From assembly GCA_036351575.1 (NCBI GenBank), contig JAZBPJ010000159.1, positions 1 through 48,699 on the forward strand: 48,699 nucleotides of DNA. The letters run 5' to 3'. The position numbers were made by a program, and so were the translations under genes. The notes under the pieces were generated by a model. The model was given only the letters and a program-made list of their open reading frames with translations. It did not search any database and was not told where the DNA came from. The stretch's first letter is position 1. Each line of letters opens with the position of its first letter. Origin of the DNA: JABDPF01 sp036351575. GTDB lineage: Bacteria; Pseudomonadota; Gammaproteobacteria; Xanthomonadales; SZUA-36. This document shows, piece by piece, positions 8,658 to 18,884 of this stretch.

Positions 8658-9863
8658 ATGACCAGAAGAATTGCATTTTTGGCGATGGCGTTTTTGCTTG
8701 TCGTCTCCGTCCAGGCTCAGGTACCGGTTCCCGACCCGACCGCGTTATCGCGTCCTGTTCCCGCCGCGCCGACTCTCGGCGCCAACAGCTACATCCTGGT
8801 GGATTTCAACAGCGGCAGCGTACTGGTCGAGCACAACGCCGACCTGCGGGTCGAGCCCGCGAGCATTACCAAGCTGATGACGGCTTACGTCGTATTCCAT
8901 GAACTGACCGAAGGAACGCTCTCGCTGCAGGACAGTGTCCCGGTCAGCGAAAAAGCATGGCGCACAGGCGGGTCGCGCATGTTCATCGATCCGAAGATGA
9001 CGGTCAGCGTCGAAGACCTGCTTCGTGGCATGGTCATTCAGTCCGGCAACGATGCGAGCGTGGCCCTTGCAGAACACGTGGCCGGCAGCGAAGAAGCCTT
9101 CGCTGAGCTGATGAACCACTTCGCCGTGCAGCTGGGGATGACGTCGACGAACTTCCGCAACGCCACCGGTCTGCCGGATCCCGAGCATTACACGACGGCG
9201 CGTGATGTCGCGAAACTGAGCCTCGCGACAATCCGGGATTTTCCCGCGTTCTATACCTGGTACGCGGAAAAGGAATTCACGTTCAATAACATTCGCCAGC
9301 ATAACCGCAACACCCTGCTGTGGCGCGACCCGGCGATCGACGGCCTGAAGACCGGTCATACCGAAGCGGCCGGCTACTGCCTGGCGGCTTCGGCCAAGCG
9401 CGACGGCATGAGGCTGATCAGTACCGTCATGGGTTCGGACAGTGAATCCTCGCGCGCCAGTGAAACCCAGTCCCTGCTCAACTATGGTTTTCGCTTTTTC
9501 GAGACGGTGCAGTTGTACCGGGCCGGTCAGAAAATGGCCGATGCCCGGGTCTGGAAAGGCGCCAGCGAAAATGTCGAACTCGGTATCGCGGACGAACTCT
9601 TCGTCACGATCCCCCGCGGTCGTTACGATGACCTCGTCGGTAAAATAGAAGTTCAGCCGCAGCTGCTCGCGCCGCTGGCCGAAGGTGAGGAAGTCGGCAA
9701 GGTGCGCGTCGAACTGGACGGCGAATTGGTGGCGGAGCGCCCGCTGGTTACACAGGCCGTTGTCCATGAAGCGGGCTTCTTCGGCAGTTCCTGGGACGGC
9801 CTCAAGTTGTGGATTGACGGACTGTTTGAAGATGACGAAACCGACGACACCGGATCCGACTGA
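8658..9863 (+). CDS. dacA: D-alanyl-D-alanine carboxypeptidase (PBP5/6 type)
   Basis: This low-molecular-weight PBP trims the terminal D-Ala of pentapeptides. With the ATG at 8658 (401 residues) the protein begins with a standard signal peptide (MTRRIAFLAMAFLLVVSVQA). A TTG 36 bases earlier would add a hydrophilic stretch before the signal, so I rejected it. The active-site motifs are S69-I-T-K, S129-G-N and K231-T-G. The C-terminal beta domain and the final amphipathic stretch (SSWDGLKLWIDGLF) are typical of membrane-surface anchoring. The last 32 bases overlap ybeD. Confidence 0.95.
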   Translation: MTRRIAFLAMAFLLVVSVQAQVPVPDPTALSRPVPAAPTLGANSYILVDFNSGSVLVEHNADLRVEPASITKLMTAYVVFHELTEGTLSLQDSVPVSEKAWRTGGSRMFIDPKMTVSVEDLLRGMVIQSGNDASVALAEHVAGSEEAFAELMNHFAVQLGMTSTNFRNATGLPDPEHYTTARDVAKLSLATIRDFPAFYTWYAEKEFTFNNIRQHNRNTLLWRDPAIDGLKTGHTEAAGYCLAASAKRDGMRLISTVMGSDSESSRASETQSLLNYGFRFFETVQLYRAGQKMADARVWKGASENVELGIADELFVTIPRGRYDDLVGKIEVQPQLLAPLAEGEEVGKVRVELDGELVAERPLVTQAVVHEAGFFGSSWDGLKLWIDGLFEDDETDDTGSD

Positions 9864-10125
9864 AGAGGCTCTGTTCGAGTTTCCCTGCCGCTTTCCGATC
9901 AAGGCGATGGGGCGTTCAGACAAAGATTTCGAGGCCACGGTGGTGCGCATCGTGCGCGGCCACGCCGAGCTCTGGGAAGACGATGGGCTTCCGGTCAGCA
10001 GCAACCCGAGCCGCAACGGCAACTACGTCAGCGTGACGGTCCAGGTCCGGGCGACGTCAAAGGCGCAGCTCGACGCGATATACCAGGAACTGACCGACTG
10101 CCCGGGCGTACTGATGGCGCTGTGA
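9832..10125 (+). CDS. ybeD: YbeD/DUF493 family protein
   Basis: This small 97-residue cytoplasmic protein of the YbeD (DUF493) family has an ACT-like alpha/beta fold and no established enzymatic role. Family residues are FEFPCRFPIKAMG near the N-terminus, SSNPSRNGNYVSVTVQVRATS in the middle and YQELTDCPGVLMAL at the end. The start ATG at 9832 lies inside dacA in another frame and gives the short N-terminal extension normal for the family. It ends in a GTGA overlap with lipB. The dacA-ybeD-lipB order is the classic one and suggests a link to lipoate metabolism. Confidence 0.9.
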   Translation: MTKPTTPDPTEEALFEFPCRFPIKAMGRSDKDFEATVVRIVRGHAELWEDDGLPVSSNPSRNGNYVSVTVQVRATSKAQLDAIYQELTDCPGVLMAL

Positions 10126-10769
10126 GCGGCAGGCTGGTCATCCGCCGGCTGGGGCGCGCCGACTACGAGCCGGTCTGGCGCGCGATGCAGCGTTTCACCG
10201 ACGAACGCGATGAGGACACCGTCGATGAACTGTGGCTGGTGGAGCATCCTCCCGTCTTCACGCAGGGGCAGGCCGGCAAGGCCGAGCACGTGCTGGCGCC
10301 CGGCGACATTCCCGTCATCCAGGTCGACCGCGGCGGCCAGGTGACCTACCACGGCCCCGGCCAGATCGTCGCTTACCCGCTTGTCGATCTGAAGCGCCGC
10401 GGTATCGGTGTGCGCGATTTCGTGCACCGTATCGAGGAAAGTATCATCAGCGTCCTGGAAATCTACGGCTTGACAGGCGAACGCGTCGCCGGCGCACCGG
10501 GAATTTACGTCAACGGCGACAAGATTGCCTCGCTCGGCCTGCGCGTGCGGCGCGGCTGCAGTTTTCACGGCCTGGCGTTCAATATCGACATGGACCTGGA
10601 GCCCTTCGGTCGCATCAACCCCTGCGGCTACGCGGGTCTGCGGGTGGTTCGGCTGTGCGATTTCAGCGCGGTTGATTTCCACGCTGCCGAAGACCACCTG
10701 ATACAAGCGTTCGTAACGCAGCTGGGTTACAGTGAAACCGTGAACGAAGGAAGTATTTCCCATGAGTGA
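10122..10769 (+). CDS. lipB: Octanoyl-[ACP]:protein N-octanoyltransferase LipB
   Basis: LipB moves octanoate from acyl carrier protein to lipoyl domains of target enzymes, the first step of lipoate assembly. The 215-residue protein begins with GTG overlapping the ybeD stop. It shows the family signature RGGQVTYHGPGQIVAYPLVD (about residues 70-90). The catalytic pair is K134 in GDKIASLG and C168 in INPCGYAGL. The 3' end overlaps lipA by eight bases, so octanoylation and sulfur insertion are co-expressed. Confidence 0.96.
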   Translation: MSGRLVIRRLGRADYEPVWRAMQRFTDERDEDTVDELWLVEHPPVFTQGQAGKAEHVLAPGDIPVIQVDRGGQVTYHGPGQIVAYPLVDLKRRGIGVRDFVHRIEESIISVLEIYGLTGERVAGAPGIYVNGDKIASLGLRVRRGCSFHGLAFNIDMDLEPFGRINPCGYAGLRVVRLCDFSAVDFHAAEDHLIQAFVTQLGYSETVNEGSISHE

Positions 10770-11739
10770 CAGGATTCCCGTCAAGCTGGCGGGGGCGAAA
10801 GAAACCGGCGCCGACAAGATAGCGCGCAACAAGGCCCGTTTCGAGGCGGATGCGCCGCGCCTGCGCAAACCCGACTGGATTCGCGTCAAGCTGCCCTCGG
10901 GCAATGCCGTGCAGTCGCTGAAAAGCCGTCTGCGCGAGCGCGAACTGGTCACCGTCTGCGAGGAAGCGAGCTGCCCCAACATCCACGAGTGCTTTCACAA
11001 GGGCACCGCGACGTTCATGGTGCTGGGCGAGGTGTGCACGCGGCGCTGTTCTTTCTGCGACGTCGCCCACGGCCGGCCGCTGCCGCCCGATGCCAATGAG
11101 CCGTTGCAGCTGGCGCAAACCGTGAAGGACATGGGCCTGCGCTACGTCGTGATCACCTCGGTCGACCGCGACGACCTGCTCGACGGCGGCGCGCAGCATT
11201 TCGCCGAGTGCATACGCCATGTGCGCGAGGCGGTGCCCGGAATCCGGGTGGAGATACTGGTTCCGGATTTTCGCGGCCGCCGCAAGATCGATCGCGCCCT
11301 GGAGATACTGACCGCGACGCCGCCGGACGTGTTCAACCACAACGTCGAAACCGTTCCGGAGCTGTACGCCAACGTTCGCCCCGGCGCCGATTACCAGTGG
11401 TCTCTGGACCTGCTCAAGCGCTTCGGCGAGCTCAACCCCGGTGTCCCGACCAAGTCCGGCATCATGCTGGGCCTCGGTGAGACGCGTGAGCAGGTCGAAG
11501 GCACGCTGCGTGACCTGCGGGCGCACAACGTGGACATGATCACCATCGGTCAGTACCTCCAGCCGACGCCGCACCATCATCCGGTGATGCGCTACTGGGA
11601 GCCCGGTGAGTTCGAGTCACTGGCTGTCTTCGGTTACGACCTGGGTTTCAGCCACGTTGCGTCCGGTCCGCTGGTGCGGTCTTCCTACCATGCGGACGTC
11701 AGCGCCGAGGCGTCCGGCCTGGTCGGTGACGACGGGTAG
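10762..11739 (+). CDS. lipA: Lipoyl synthase (radical SAM)
   Basis: LipA inserts two sulfurs into protein-bound octanoyl groups. The 325 residues contain both iron-sulfur clusters. The radical-SAM motif is C92-TRR-C96-SF-C99, and the auxiliary cluster motif is CEEASCPNIHEC at about residues 67-78. The C-terminal RSSYHA supplies the conserved Ser ligand. Other family stretches are MVLGEVCTRRCSFCDVAHG and FNHNVETVPELY. It is the last gene of the cluster that begins at mreB or at dacA. Confidence 0.97.
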   Translation: MSDRIPVKLAGAKETGADKIARNKARFEADAPRLRKPDWIRVKLPSGNAVQSLKSRLRERELVTVCEEASCPNIHECFHKGTATFMVLGEVCTRRCSFCDVAHGRPLPPDANEPLQLAQTVKDMGLRYVVITSVDRDDLLDGGAQHFAECIRHVREAVPGIRVEILVPDFRGRRKIDRALEILTATPPDVFNHNVETVPELYANVRPGADYQWSLDLLKRFGELNPGVPTKSGIMLGLGETREQVEGTLRDLRAHNVDMITIGQYLQPTPHHHPVMRYWEPGEFESLAVFGYDLGFSHVASGPLVRSSYHADVSAEASGLVGDDG

Positions 11740-11792
11740 TCTGAAAAACCGTTCCGCGCATCACTTCAGGCCGGTGAAATTGAACCATTTCG

Positions 11793-11821
11793 TTGTAATA
11801 CAAGTCTGAAACAGGCATAAA
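11793..11821 (+). promoter_or_regulatory. Candidate promoter of prc
   Basis: TTGTAA (11793-11798) and CATAAA (11816-11821) are separated by 17 bases, each matching four of six consensus positions. Transcription would start near 11828, upstream of a terminator-like hairpin in the leader. Confidence 0.35.
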
Positions 11822-11834
11822 TAGAAGTTCTGCG

Positions 11835-11865
11835 CCGCGGCCGGGTGGTTGGGCGCGGTATTTTT
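11835..11865 (+). terminator. Terminator-like hairpin between lipA and prc
   Basis: CCGCG (11835-11839) pairs with CGCGG (11854-11858), with an extra inner CC/GG pairing, and is followed by TATTTTT (11859-11865). It may end the lipA transcript. If the upstream prc promoter is real, it would instead be an attenuator in the prc leader. The stem is short and the tract is interrupted, so termination strength is uncertain. Confidence 0.45.
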
Positions 11866-11885
11866 CAAAGATCCGGAGTCGAGTT

Positions 11886-14066
11886 TTGCTGAAACGTACC
11901 CTGTTTGTTTTTCTCATCGCGTTCGTCGTTTACGGCGCGGCTGCATCCGTTCAGGAGGACGATGCGCTGCTGCTCCGGCCCAGCATGGATCAGCGCAAGG
12001 CGAGCAGTATCGCCACCAATTTCCTGACGAATTACCACTACAAGCCCGGACGCCTGGACGACGGGCTTTCCAGCGAAATTTTCGACAGCTACCTGCAGCT
12101 CCTGGACCCCAACCGGATCTATTTCCTGCAGTCCGACGTCGAGCGCTTCGAACTCTACCGGGAAAAACTGGACAATACGCTGCGCCATGCCGACCTGAGT
12201 CCGGCGTACGAGATCTTCAACCTCTACACCGACCGCGTGCTGGACAGGGTTGCTTATGCCCGCGAACGGGTCAAGCAGCCGTTTGACTTCACCATCGACG
12301 AGCAATACCAGTTCGACCGTGAAGATGAACCCTGGGCAAAGGACCGCAAAGAGCTGGATGAACTGTGGCGCCTGCGTGTCAAGAACGACTACCTCAGGCT
12401 GAAACTCACGGACAAGGAGGACGAGAAGATCGTCGAAACCCTGACCGAGCGCTACGACAACCTGGAACGCCGCATCACCGAACTGAATTCAGAGGACGTG
12501 TTCCAGTTTTTCATGAACGCGTTCGCGGCCTCCATCGAGCCGCACACCTCCTACCTTTCGGCCCGCACATCCGAGAACTTCGAGATTTCGATGAAGCTCT
12601 CGCTGGAAGGCATCGGCGCGCTGCTTGGCCGTGAGAACGAGTACACCGAGATTTCAAGCGTCGTGCCCGGCGGCCCGGTCGACAGGGACGGACGCCTGAA
12701 AGCCGGCGACCGCATCACCGCGGTCGGACAGGGCAACGACGGCAAGATGGTCGACATCATCGGCTGGCGCATCGACGACGTGGTCGAACTCATTCGCGGT
12801 CCGAAAGACACGGTAGTCCGCCTGGAAATCCTGCCCGAGGAAGAGAGCATCGGCGGGCTGACCAAGATTATCGAGATCGTTCGCGACGAGGTGAAACTTG
12901 AAGAGCAGGCGGCCTCCAGCGAGATCATCGAAGTGCCCGTGAGCGAGGGCGGGGCAGAGGTCGTGAAGATCGGCGTGATCGACCTGCCCGTTTTTTACCT
13001 GGACTTCGCCGGCCGGGCGCAGAACAAGGCCGATTACCGTTCCAGCACGCGTGACGTGCGCCGCCTGATCGAGGAACTCGAGGCCGAAGGCGTCGAGGGC
13101 CTGGTCATCGATCTGCGCGGCAACGGCGGCGGTTCACTGCTCGAGGCGACGACGCTGACTGGCCTGTTCATCGATACCGGGCCGGTCGTGCAGGTGCGCA
13201 ACCGCGACGGCAAGATTTCCTTCGAGGAAGATTTCGAGAAAGGCATGGCCTGGGAAGGCCCCCTCGCGGTGCTCGTTAACCGCTACAGCGCGTCTGCCTC
13301 GGAAATTTTCGCCGCTGCCATCCAGGACTACGGGCGCGGACTGGTGATCGGCGAAACCACCTTCGGTAAAGGGACCGTGCAGAGTCTGCTGGACCTGGAC
13401 GACTACTACCAGGCGCGCGAACGGCTCGGCCTGGGTCAGCTGAAACTCACGATGGCGCAGTTTTACCGCGTCAACGGCGGTTCCACCCAGAACCGCGGCG
13501 TAGAGCCCGATATTCAGTTCCCGAGCTGGGGCGACCCGGACGAATACGGTGAACGCGCTCTCGACAACGCGCTGCCGTGGTCCAAGATCGACCCGGTGGA
13601 CTACGAAAAAGTCAGCGATCTCGACCGTCTTGCAGCCGTGGTCGGCAGCCGTTACCGGGATCGAATGGTCGGCAACCAGGAATACGAGTGGCTGCTGGAA
13701 GATATTCAGGAATTCAACAAGCACGACGAGGAAACCAGCATATCGCTGCTCGAGTCGGAAGCGCGTGAACGCATCGCCAGGAGCGAGGCCAAGAAGACGC
13801 AGCGTGAAGCGGAACGCGGCGGAGCACCCCTGCTCGAAGAGGGCAGCGAGCTGGCGACCGTGGCGGATACGCTGATCGACGAGGAAGATGAGGATAGCCC
13901 AGCGAGTGAAGAAGGCAAGGAAGACGAGGGCCCGGACTTCCTGTTGCGCGAATCGGCCAACATCGTTGCGGACATGGTGGAACTCGGGTCTGACCGCGCC
14001 CTGCTGGAGCGCCAGTTTGCCCAGTTGAGCGACAAGGCCGCAAAAAAGGCCGCAAACATACCCTGA
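11886..14066 (+). CDS. prc: Tail-specific periplasmic protease Prc (S41 family)
   Basis: This C-terminal-processing protease trims PBP3 and degrades tagged or misfolded periplasmic proteins. It has 726 residues. The start is TTG at 11886 with GGAG seven bases upstream, followed by a signal peptide (MLKRTLFVFLIAFVVYGAAA). After the Prc N-terminal domain comes a PDZ domain (about 240-340: EGIGALLGRENEYTEISSV, PVDRDGRLKAGDRITAVG). The S41 domain has the nucleophile in SASASEIF and the general-base Lys in TFGKGTVQ. A C-terminal DUF3340-type region rich in Lys/Glu follows. Length and architecture match E. coli Prc (682) with a somewhat longer acidic tail. Confidence 0.95.
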   Translation: MLKRTLFVFLIAFVVYGAAASVQEDDALLLRPSMDQRKASSIATNFLTNYHYKPGRLDDGLSSEIFDSYLQLLDPNRIYFLQSDVERFELYREKLDNTLRHADLSPAYEIFNLYTDRVLDRVAYARERVKQPFDFTIDEQYQFDREDEPWAKDRKELDELWRLRVKNDYLRLKLTDKEDEKIVETLTERYDNLERRITELNSEDVFQFFMNAFAASIEPHTSYLSARTSENFEISMKLSLEGIGALLGRENEYTEISSVVPGGPVDRDGRLKAGDRITAVGQGNDGKMVDIIGWRIDDVVELIRGPKDTVVRLEILPEEESIGGLTKIIEIVRDEVKLEEQAASSEIIEVPVSEGGAEVVKIGVIDLPVFYLDFAGRAQNKADYRSSTRDVRRLIEELEAEGVEGLVIDLRGNGGGSLLEATTLTGLFIDTGPVVQVRNRDGKISFEEDFEKGMAWEGPLAVLVNRYSASASEIFAAAIQDYGRGLVIGETTFGKGTVQSLLDLDDYYQARERLGLGQLKLTMAQFYRVNGGSTQNRGVEPDIQFPSWGDPDEYGERALDNALPWSKIDPVDYEKVSDLDRLAAVVGSRYRDRMVGNQEYEWLLEDIQEFNKHDEETSISLLESEARERIARSEAKKTQREAERGGAPLLEEGSELATVADTLIDEEDEDSPASEEGKEDEGPDFLLRESANIVADMVELGSDRALLERQFAQLSDKAAKKAANIP

Positions 14067-14083
14067 CCGCCCGGCACTGAGAA

Positions 14084-14111
14084 AAAAACGGGGCCGTTCG
14101 GCCCCGTTTTT
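14084..14111. terminator. Bidirectional intrinsic terminator between prc and mscL
   Basis: CGGGGC (14089-14094) and GCCCCG (14101-14106) pair around a CGTTCG loop. The stem is flanked by A7 on the left and T5 on the right, so it works in both directions. It ends prc from the left and mscL from the right. Confidence 0.92.
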
Positions 14112-14128
14112 CATTCTTTCCGCGGAAA

Positions 14129-14530
14129 TCAGTCTTTCTTCAACAGGTCACGGATTTCCGTAAGCAGGGATTCTTCTGCAGAGGGCTTCGGCGGCGCCGG
14201 CGGCGCTTCCTCTTCTTTTTTCTTCATCGAGTTCATGGCCTTGACCACCATGAAGATGGCGAAGGCGATGATGATGAAGTCGACCACGGTCTGGATGAAC
14301 GAGCCATAGTTGAGAGTGACCGCCGCGACATCGCCGCTGGCTTCCTTGAGCGTAATGGCAAGCTGGGAGAAATCGACCCCACCGATGGCCATGCCGATGG
14401 GCGGCATGAGTACGTCATTTACGAAGGACGATACGATCTTGCCGAACGCGCCGCCGATCACGATACCGACAGCCATGTCCACCACGTTGCCGCGCATGGC
14501 GAAATCACGGAATTCTTTCATCATACTCAT
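14129..14530 (-). CDS. mscL: Large-conductance mechanosensitive channel MscL
   Basis: MscL is a homopentameric inner-membrane channel that opens under extreme tension to release solutes during osmotic downshock. The start at 14530 (MSMMKEFRDFAMRGNVVDMA) has GAGGG about seven bases upstream and gives 133 residues, near E. coli's 136; an upstream in-frame ATG at 14581 has no such site. The pore helix TM1 begins NVVDMAVGIVIGGAFGKIVS. TM2 is TVVDFIIIAFAIFMVVKAMN, and the C-terminal bundle ends LLTEIRDLLKKD. It lies tail-to-tail with prc. Confidence 0.96.
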   Translation of the reverse strand: MSMMKEFRDFAMRGNVVDMAVGIVIGGAFGKIVSSFVNDVLMPPIGMAIGGVDFSQLAITLKEASGDVAAVTLNYGSFIQTVVDFIIIAFAIFMVVKAMNSMKKKEEEAPPAPPKPSAEESLLTEIRDLLKKD

Positions 14531-14621
14531 TGCTTTTCCCTCTGTTGTTTGCAGGTTGCGCTTCAATAATACGTCATTCAATTATGCTTGCCAGTTTCTC
14601 ACCCGTGTCCTCGGCGACTGC

Positions 14622-14627
14622 TAGAAT
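14622..14627 (+). promoter_or_regulatory. -10 box just upstream of priA
   Basis: TAGAAT ends nine bases before the priA ATG, so transcription would start almost at the start codon. No good -35 or Shine-Dalgarno sequence is visible. This fits a leaderless or very short-leader mRNA, but the evidence is one hexamer. Confidence 0.3.
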
Positions 14628-14636
14628 CGGAACGTC

Positions 14637-16814
14637 ATGTCATCCACGATTTACCTGAAAGTCGCAGTTCCGGCCCCGCTGCCCCGGCTGTTCGATTACC
14701 TGCCCGCCGATAGCGGCCCGCAGGCCGTGCCCGGCTGCCGTGTTGCGGTGCCGTTCGGCCGGCGTTCCATGGTGGGCGTCGTGGTGGAAACGACAGACGA
14801 CAGCGCCGTGCCGGCCGATCGACTGCAGCGGGTTGCTGCGGTGCTCGATGACGGCCGGCCGCTGCTGGACCGGCGGCTGCTGGCCCTGTTGAACTGGTGC
14901 TGGCGTTACTACAAGCGCGCACCCGGCGAAGTCGTGGCCAGCGCCCTGCCGCCCGTCCTGCGCGGCGAGCGCGGCCGCCTGCCGAAGCCGCCGACTCATT
15001 ACCGCATCACGACAGCCGGCACGGCACGCCTGGAGCAGCCGCCCGGCAGCGAAAAGGCCCGCTTTCAGATGCTGCAGCAACTGGCCGCAGGTGAGCGTTC
15101 CCCGGAGGAACTGCGGCAATGCGGAAGCCGCTGGCGCAAAACGCTAGCCTGGCTGTTGAACGCGGGCCTGGCCAAGTCGGTGGAGGCCGGACCGCTAAGC
15201 CGTGAGCCGCAGGAAGGCCCCGCGCTGAACGAAGGCCAGGTCGCGGCGCTGAGCGCGATTTCCGATGACCTGGGGCGCTTTCGCTGCCACCTGCTGGACG
15301 GCGTGACGGGCAGCGGCAAGACCGAGGTTTACATTTCACTGATCGAACGGGTGATGCAGCGCGGCGGGCAGGTGCTGGTGCTGGTGCCCGAGATCGGATT
15401 GACCCCCCAACTGCTGCGGCGTTTTGCAAAGCGGCTCGGTATCGATCCGGCGACGATTCACTCCGGCCGGCCAGCCGCCAAACGGCTGGAGGCCTGGGAG
15501 GCCGCGCGCAGCGGGCGCGCCCGCCTGCTGGTCGGCACGCGCTCGGCCCTGTTTACGCCGATGCCGGAGCTCGGCCTGATCGTGCTCGACGAAGAGCACG
15601 ACGCCTCGTTCCGGCAGCAGGACGGTTTTCGTTACTCCGCGCGGGACGTCGCGGTGAAGCGGGCCGCCGAGCTGGACATTCCCGTCGTGCTGGGCAGCGC
15701 CACGCCCTCGCTGGAATCACTGCACAACGCATCGCAGGGCCGTTATGCCTGGCACCGGCTGCGTGAACGGGCCACCCGGGCCAGCCTGCCGTCCTGGCGC
15801 GTGCTCGACATGCGCCAGCAGCGCACGATCCATGGGCTGGCCGAACCGGCGCTTGAAGCGATTTCAACGGCGCTCGAGCGGGATGAGCAGGTCATGGTAT
15901 TCCTCAACCGCCGCGGATACGCGCCGGTGCTGATGTGCGGTTCCTGCGGATGGCATGCAGTCTGCGAGAGCTGCGACGCCAACCTGACCTGGCACCGCGG
16001 AGCGAATCGCCTGTGCTGCCATCACTGCGGCCACCAGCGCCGGGCGCCCGGGCTGTGCCCGGAATGCGCAGCCGATGCGCTCAGCGGGGCAGGCGAAGGC
16101 ACGCAGCAACTGGAGGAGTTCCTCGCCGGGCACTTCGACGGCAAGCCCGTTTACCGCTTTGACCGGGACCGCGTCAGCGGCAAGGGTGTTCTGCAGCGCC
16201 AGCTCGACGCGGTGCGGCAAGGCGGCGCCTGCCTGATGGTCGGCACCCAGATGCTGGCCAAGGGCCACCACTTTCCCGCGGTGACGCTGGTCGTCATCGT
16301 AAATGCCGACCAGGCGCTCTACAGCGCCGACTACCGCGCGCTGGAACGCATGGGGCAGCTGATCGAGCAGGTCGCCGGGCGCGCCGGGCGGGAAGAGCGG
16401 CCGGGCACGGTAATCCTGCAGACCCTGCACCCGGACCACGAAGCGCTGAACCTGCTGCTGGAGCGCGGCTACCAGGCCTACGCCGAGTGGCTGCTGCGGG
16501 AGCGGAACCTGGCGGGTCTGCCGCCGTTCGGCTACCAGGCTTTGCTGCGGGCGGATTCAACGAAGCGGATCGAAGCCAGCCAATTCCTGGACGCGGCCCT
16601 GCAACGCTTCCCGTCCGGCAAGACGCGCATCTTCGGTCCCTTGCCCGCCATCATGGAACGGGTCGGCGGACGCTACCGCATGTACCTCATGCTGCAATCG
16701 GATGAACGTGCCGCCCTGCACCGCCAGATCGAGGCCTGGCTGCCGCTCGTTCGCGACCTGCCCCAGGCCCGCAAGGTCCGCTGGTCGGTGGATGTCGACC
16801 CGCAGGAACTGTGA
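14637..16814 (+). CDS. priA: Primosomal helicase PriA
   Basis: PriA restarts stalled forks by recognising D-loops and loading DnaB. It has 725 residues. The N-terminal DNA-binding domain comes first. The superfamily 2 helicase core carries Walker A GVTGSGKT (G225-T229) and Walker B D318-E-E-H. The zinc-binding insertion starts at C434 and holds eight Cys in four pairs (CGSC, CESC, CCHHC, CPEC). Motifs V and VI follow (GTQMLAKGHHFP, QVAGRAGREERPG). It is monocistronic between divergent mscL and the moxR operon. Confidence 0.97.
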   Translation: MSSTIYLKVAVPAPLPRLFDYLPADSGPQAVPGCRVAVPFGRRSMVGVVVETTDDSAVPADRLQRVAAVLDDGRPLLDRRLLALLNWCWRYYKRAPGEVVASALPPVLRGERGRLPKPPTHYRITTAGTARLEQPPGSEKARFQMLQQLAAGERSPEELRQCGSRWRKTLAWLLNAGLAKSVEAGPLSREPQEGPALNEGQVAALSAISDDLGRFRCHLLDGVTGSGKTEVYISLIERVMQRGGQVLVLVPEIGLTPQLLRRFAKRLGIDPATIHSGRPAAKRLEAWEAARSGRARLLVGTRSALFTPMPELGLIVLDEEHDASFRQQDGFRYSARDVAVKRAAELDIPVVLGSATPSLESLHNASQGRYAWHRLRERATRASLPSWRVLDMRQQRTIHGLAEPALEAISTALERDEQVMVFLNRRGYAPVLMCGSCGWHAVCESCDANLTWHRGANRLCCHHCGHQRRAPGLCPECAADALSGAGEGTQQLEEFLAGHFDGKPVYRFDRDRVSGKGVLQRQLDAVRQGGACLMVGTQMLAKGHHFPAVTLVVIVNADQALYSADYRALERMGQLIEQVAGRAGREERPGTVILQTLHPDHEALNLLLERGYQAYAEWLLRERNLAGLPPFGYQALLRADSTKRIEASQFLDAALQRFPSGKTRIFGPLPAIMERVGGRYRMYLMLQSDERAALHRQIEAWLPLVRDLPQARKVRWSVDVDPQEL

Positions 16815-16817
16815 CGT

Positions 16818-16847
16818 TTGACACTATCGTGACAACCCCCATGTAGT
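16818..16847 (+). promoter_or_regulatory. Candidate promoter of the moxR-bat operon
   Basis: A perfect TTGACA (16818-16823) sits four bases after the priA stop. TGTAGT (16842-16847, 4 of 6) follows after 18 bases. Transcription would start near 16854, leaving a leader of about 68 bases before the moxR ATG. Confidence 0.55.
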
Positions 16848-16921
16848 AGACATTTAACCGGCCGTGCTCCGGTGAATTCGCGCGGGTGGTAACTCAACAG
16901 AACACAGCAGGTTTTTCTCAC

Positions 16922-17931
<1,010 letters not shown>

Positions 17932-17935
<4 letters not shown>

Positions 17936-18876
17936 TCCTGTCCTCCGGGCGCCCCGCTGAAGGGGACGGGATCCACCTGGGCGCGGAGGAGTTGATTGCC
18001 CTTCGGGCTCGCTGCCACGCCCTGCGCCTGCCGATGCGGCAGCCGGCGGCCTCGGCGCTGGCCGGCGCCTACCGCTCGCGTTTTCGCGGACGCGGCGTCG
18101 ATTTTCTCGAGTCCCGCAACTACCAGCCCGGCGACGATATTCGAAACATGGACTGGCGCGTTACCGCGCGCACCGGCAAGGCCCATACCAAGGTGTTCCA
18201 GGAAGAGCGTGAAAGGCCGGTGCTGGTGGTTCTGGACGCCAGCCCGACCCTGTATTTCGGCACGCGCCGCCGTCTCAAGTCGGTGGCGGCCGGCCAGTTG
18301 GCGGCGGCCGTGGCCTGGTCCGCCGTGCGCCGGGGCGACCGCATCGGCGGTTTCCTGTTCGCGCCGGGGCGGCACCGCGAAATCCGCCCGGCGGGCGGGC
18401 GCCGCGGAGCCATGCGCATGATCCAGGGGCTGGTCGAATGGCTGCAGCCCGAGCACTCGACGGATGCGGCTCCCGAGGCGCTTTCTACCGCGTTGGCACG
18501 GGTGCGGCACACGGTCAGGCCCGGCAGCCTGGTGATCATTCTGAGCGATTTTTACGGCCTGGACGAAGCCTGCAACCGGCACCTTTCCCGGCTTCGGCAG
18601 CACAATGACGTGATCGGCTGCCAGGTCCTGGACGCGGCGGAAAACGGGCTGCCGCGCGGGCGTTACCCGATCACCGATGGCCGCCGGGCGGCGGTGCTCG
18701 ATACCGGGCACGAAGGGTCCCGCAGGCGCTACGAAACCATGATCGAACGTCACCTGGAAGAACCGCGTCGACTGTTCCAGCGGCACAGCTGCGGCTGGAT
18801 GACGCTCAACGCGGACGAGGACCCCGTCGACGTCCTGGGCCGGGAACTGCGGGTGCTCGTGGGACGGCCGGTCTAG
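17932..18876 (+). CDS. DUF58 domain protein of the MoxR/Bat operon
   Basis: This 314-residue cytoplasmic protein carries the DUF58 signature FRGRGVDFLESRNYQPGDDI at about residue 50, then RNMDWRVTARTGKAHTKVFQ and a VWA-like core starting PVLVVLDASPTLYFGT. DUF58 proteins always accompany MoxR ATPases; a biochemical role is not established. The start at 17932 overlaps the moxR stop and needs no upstream extension. It is followed after eight bases by the DUF4381 gene. Confidence 0.93.
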
Positions 18877-18884
18877 GGGGGTGC

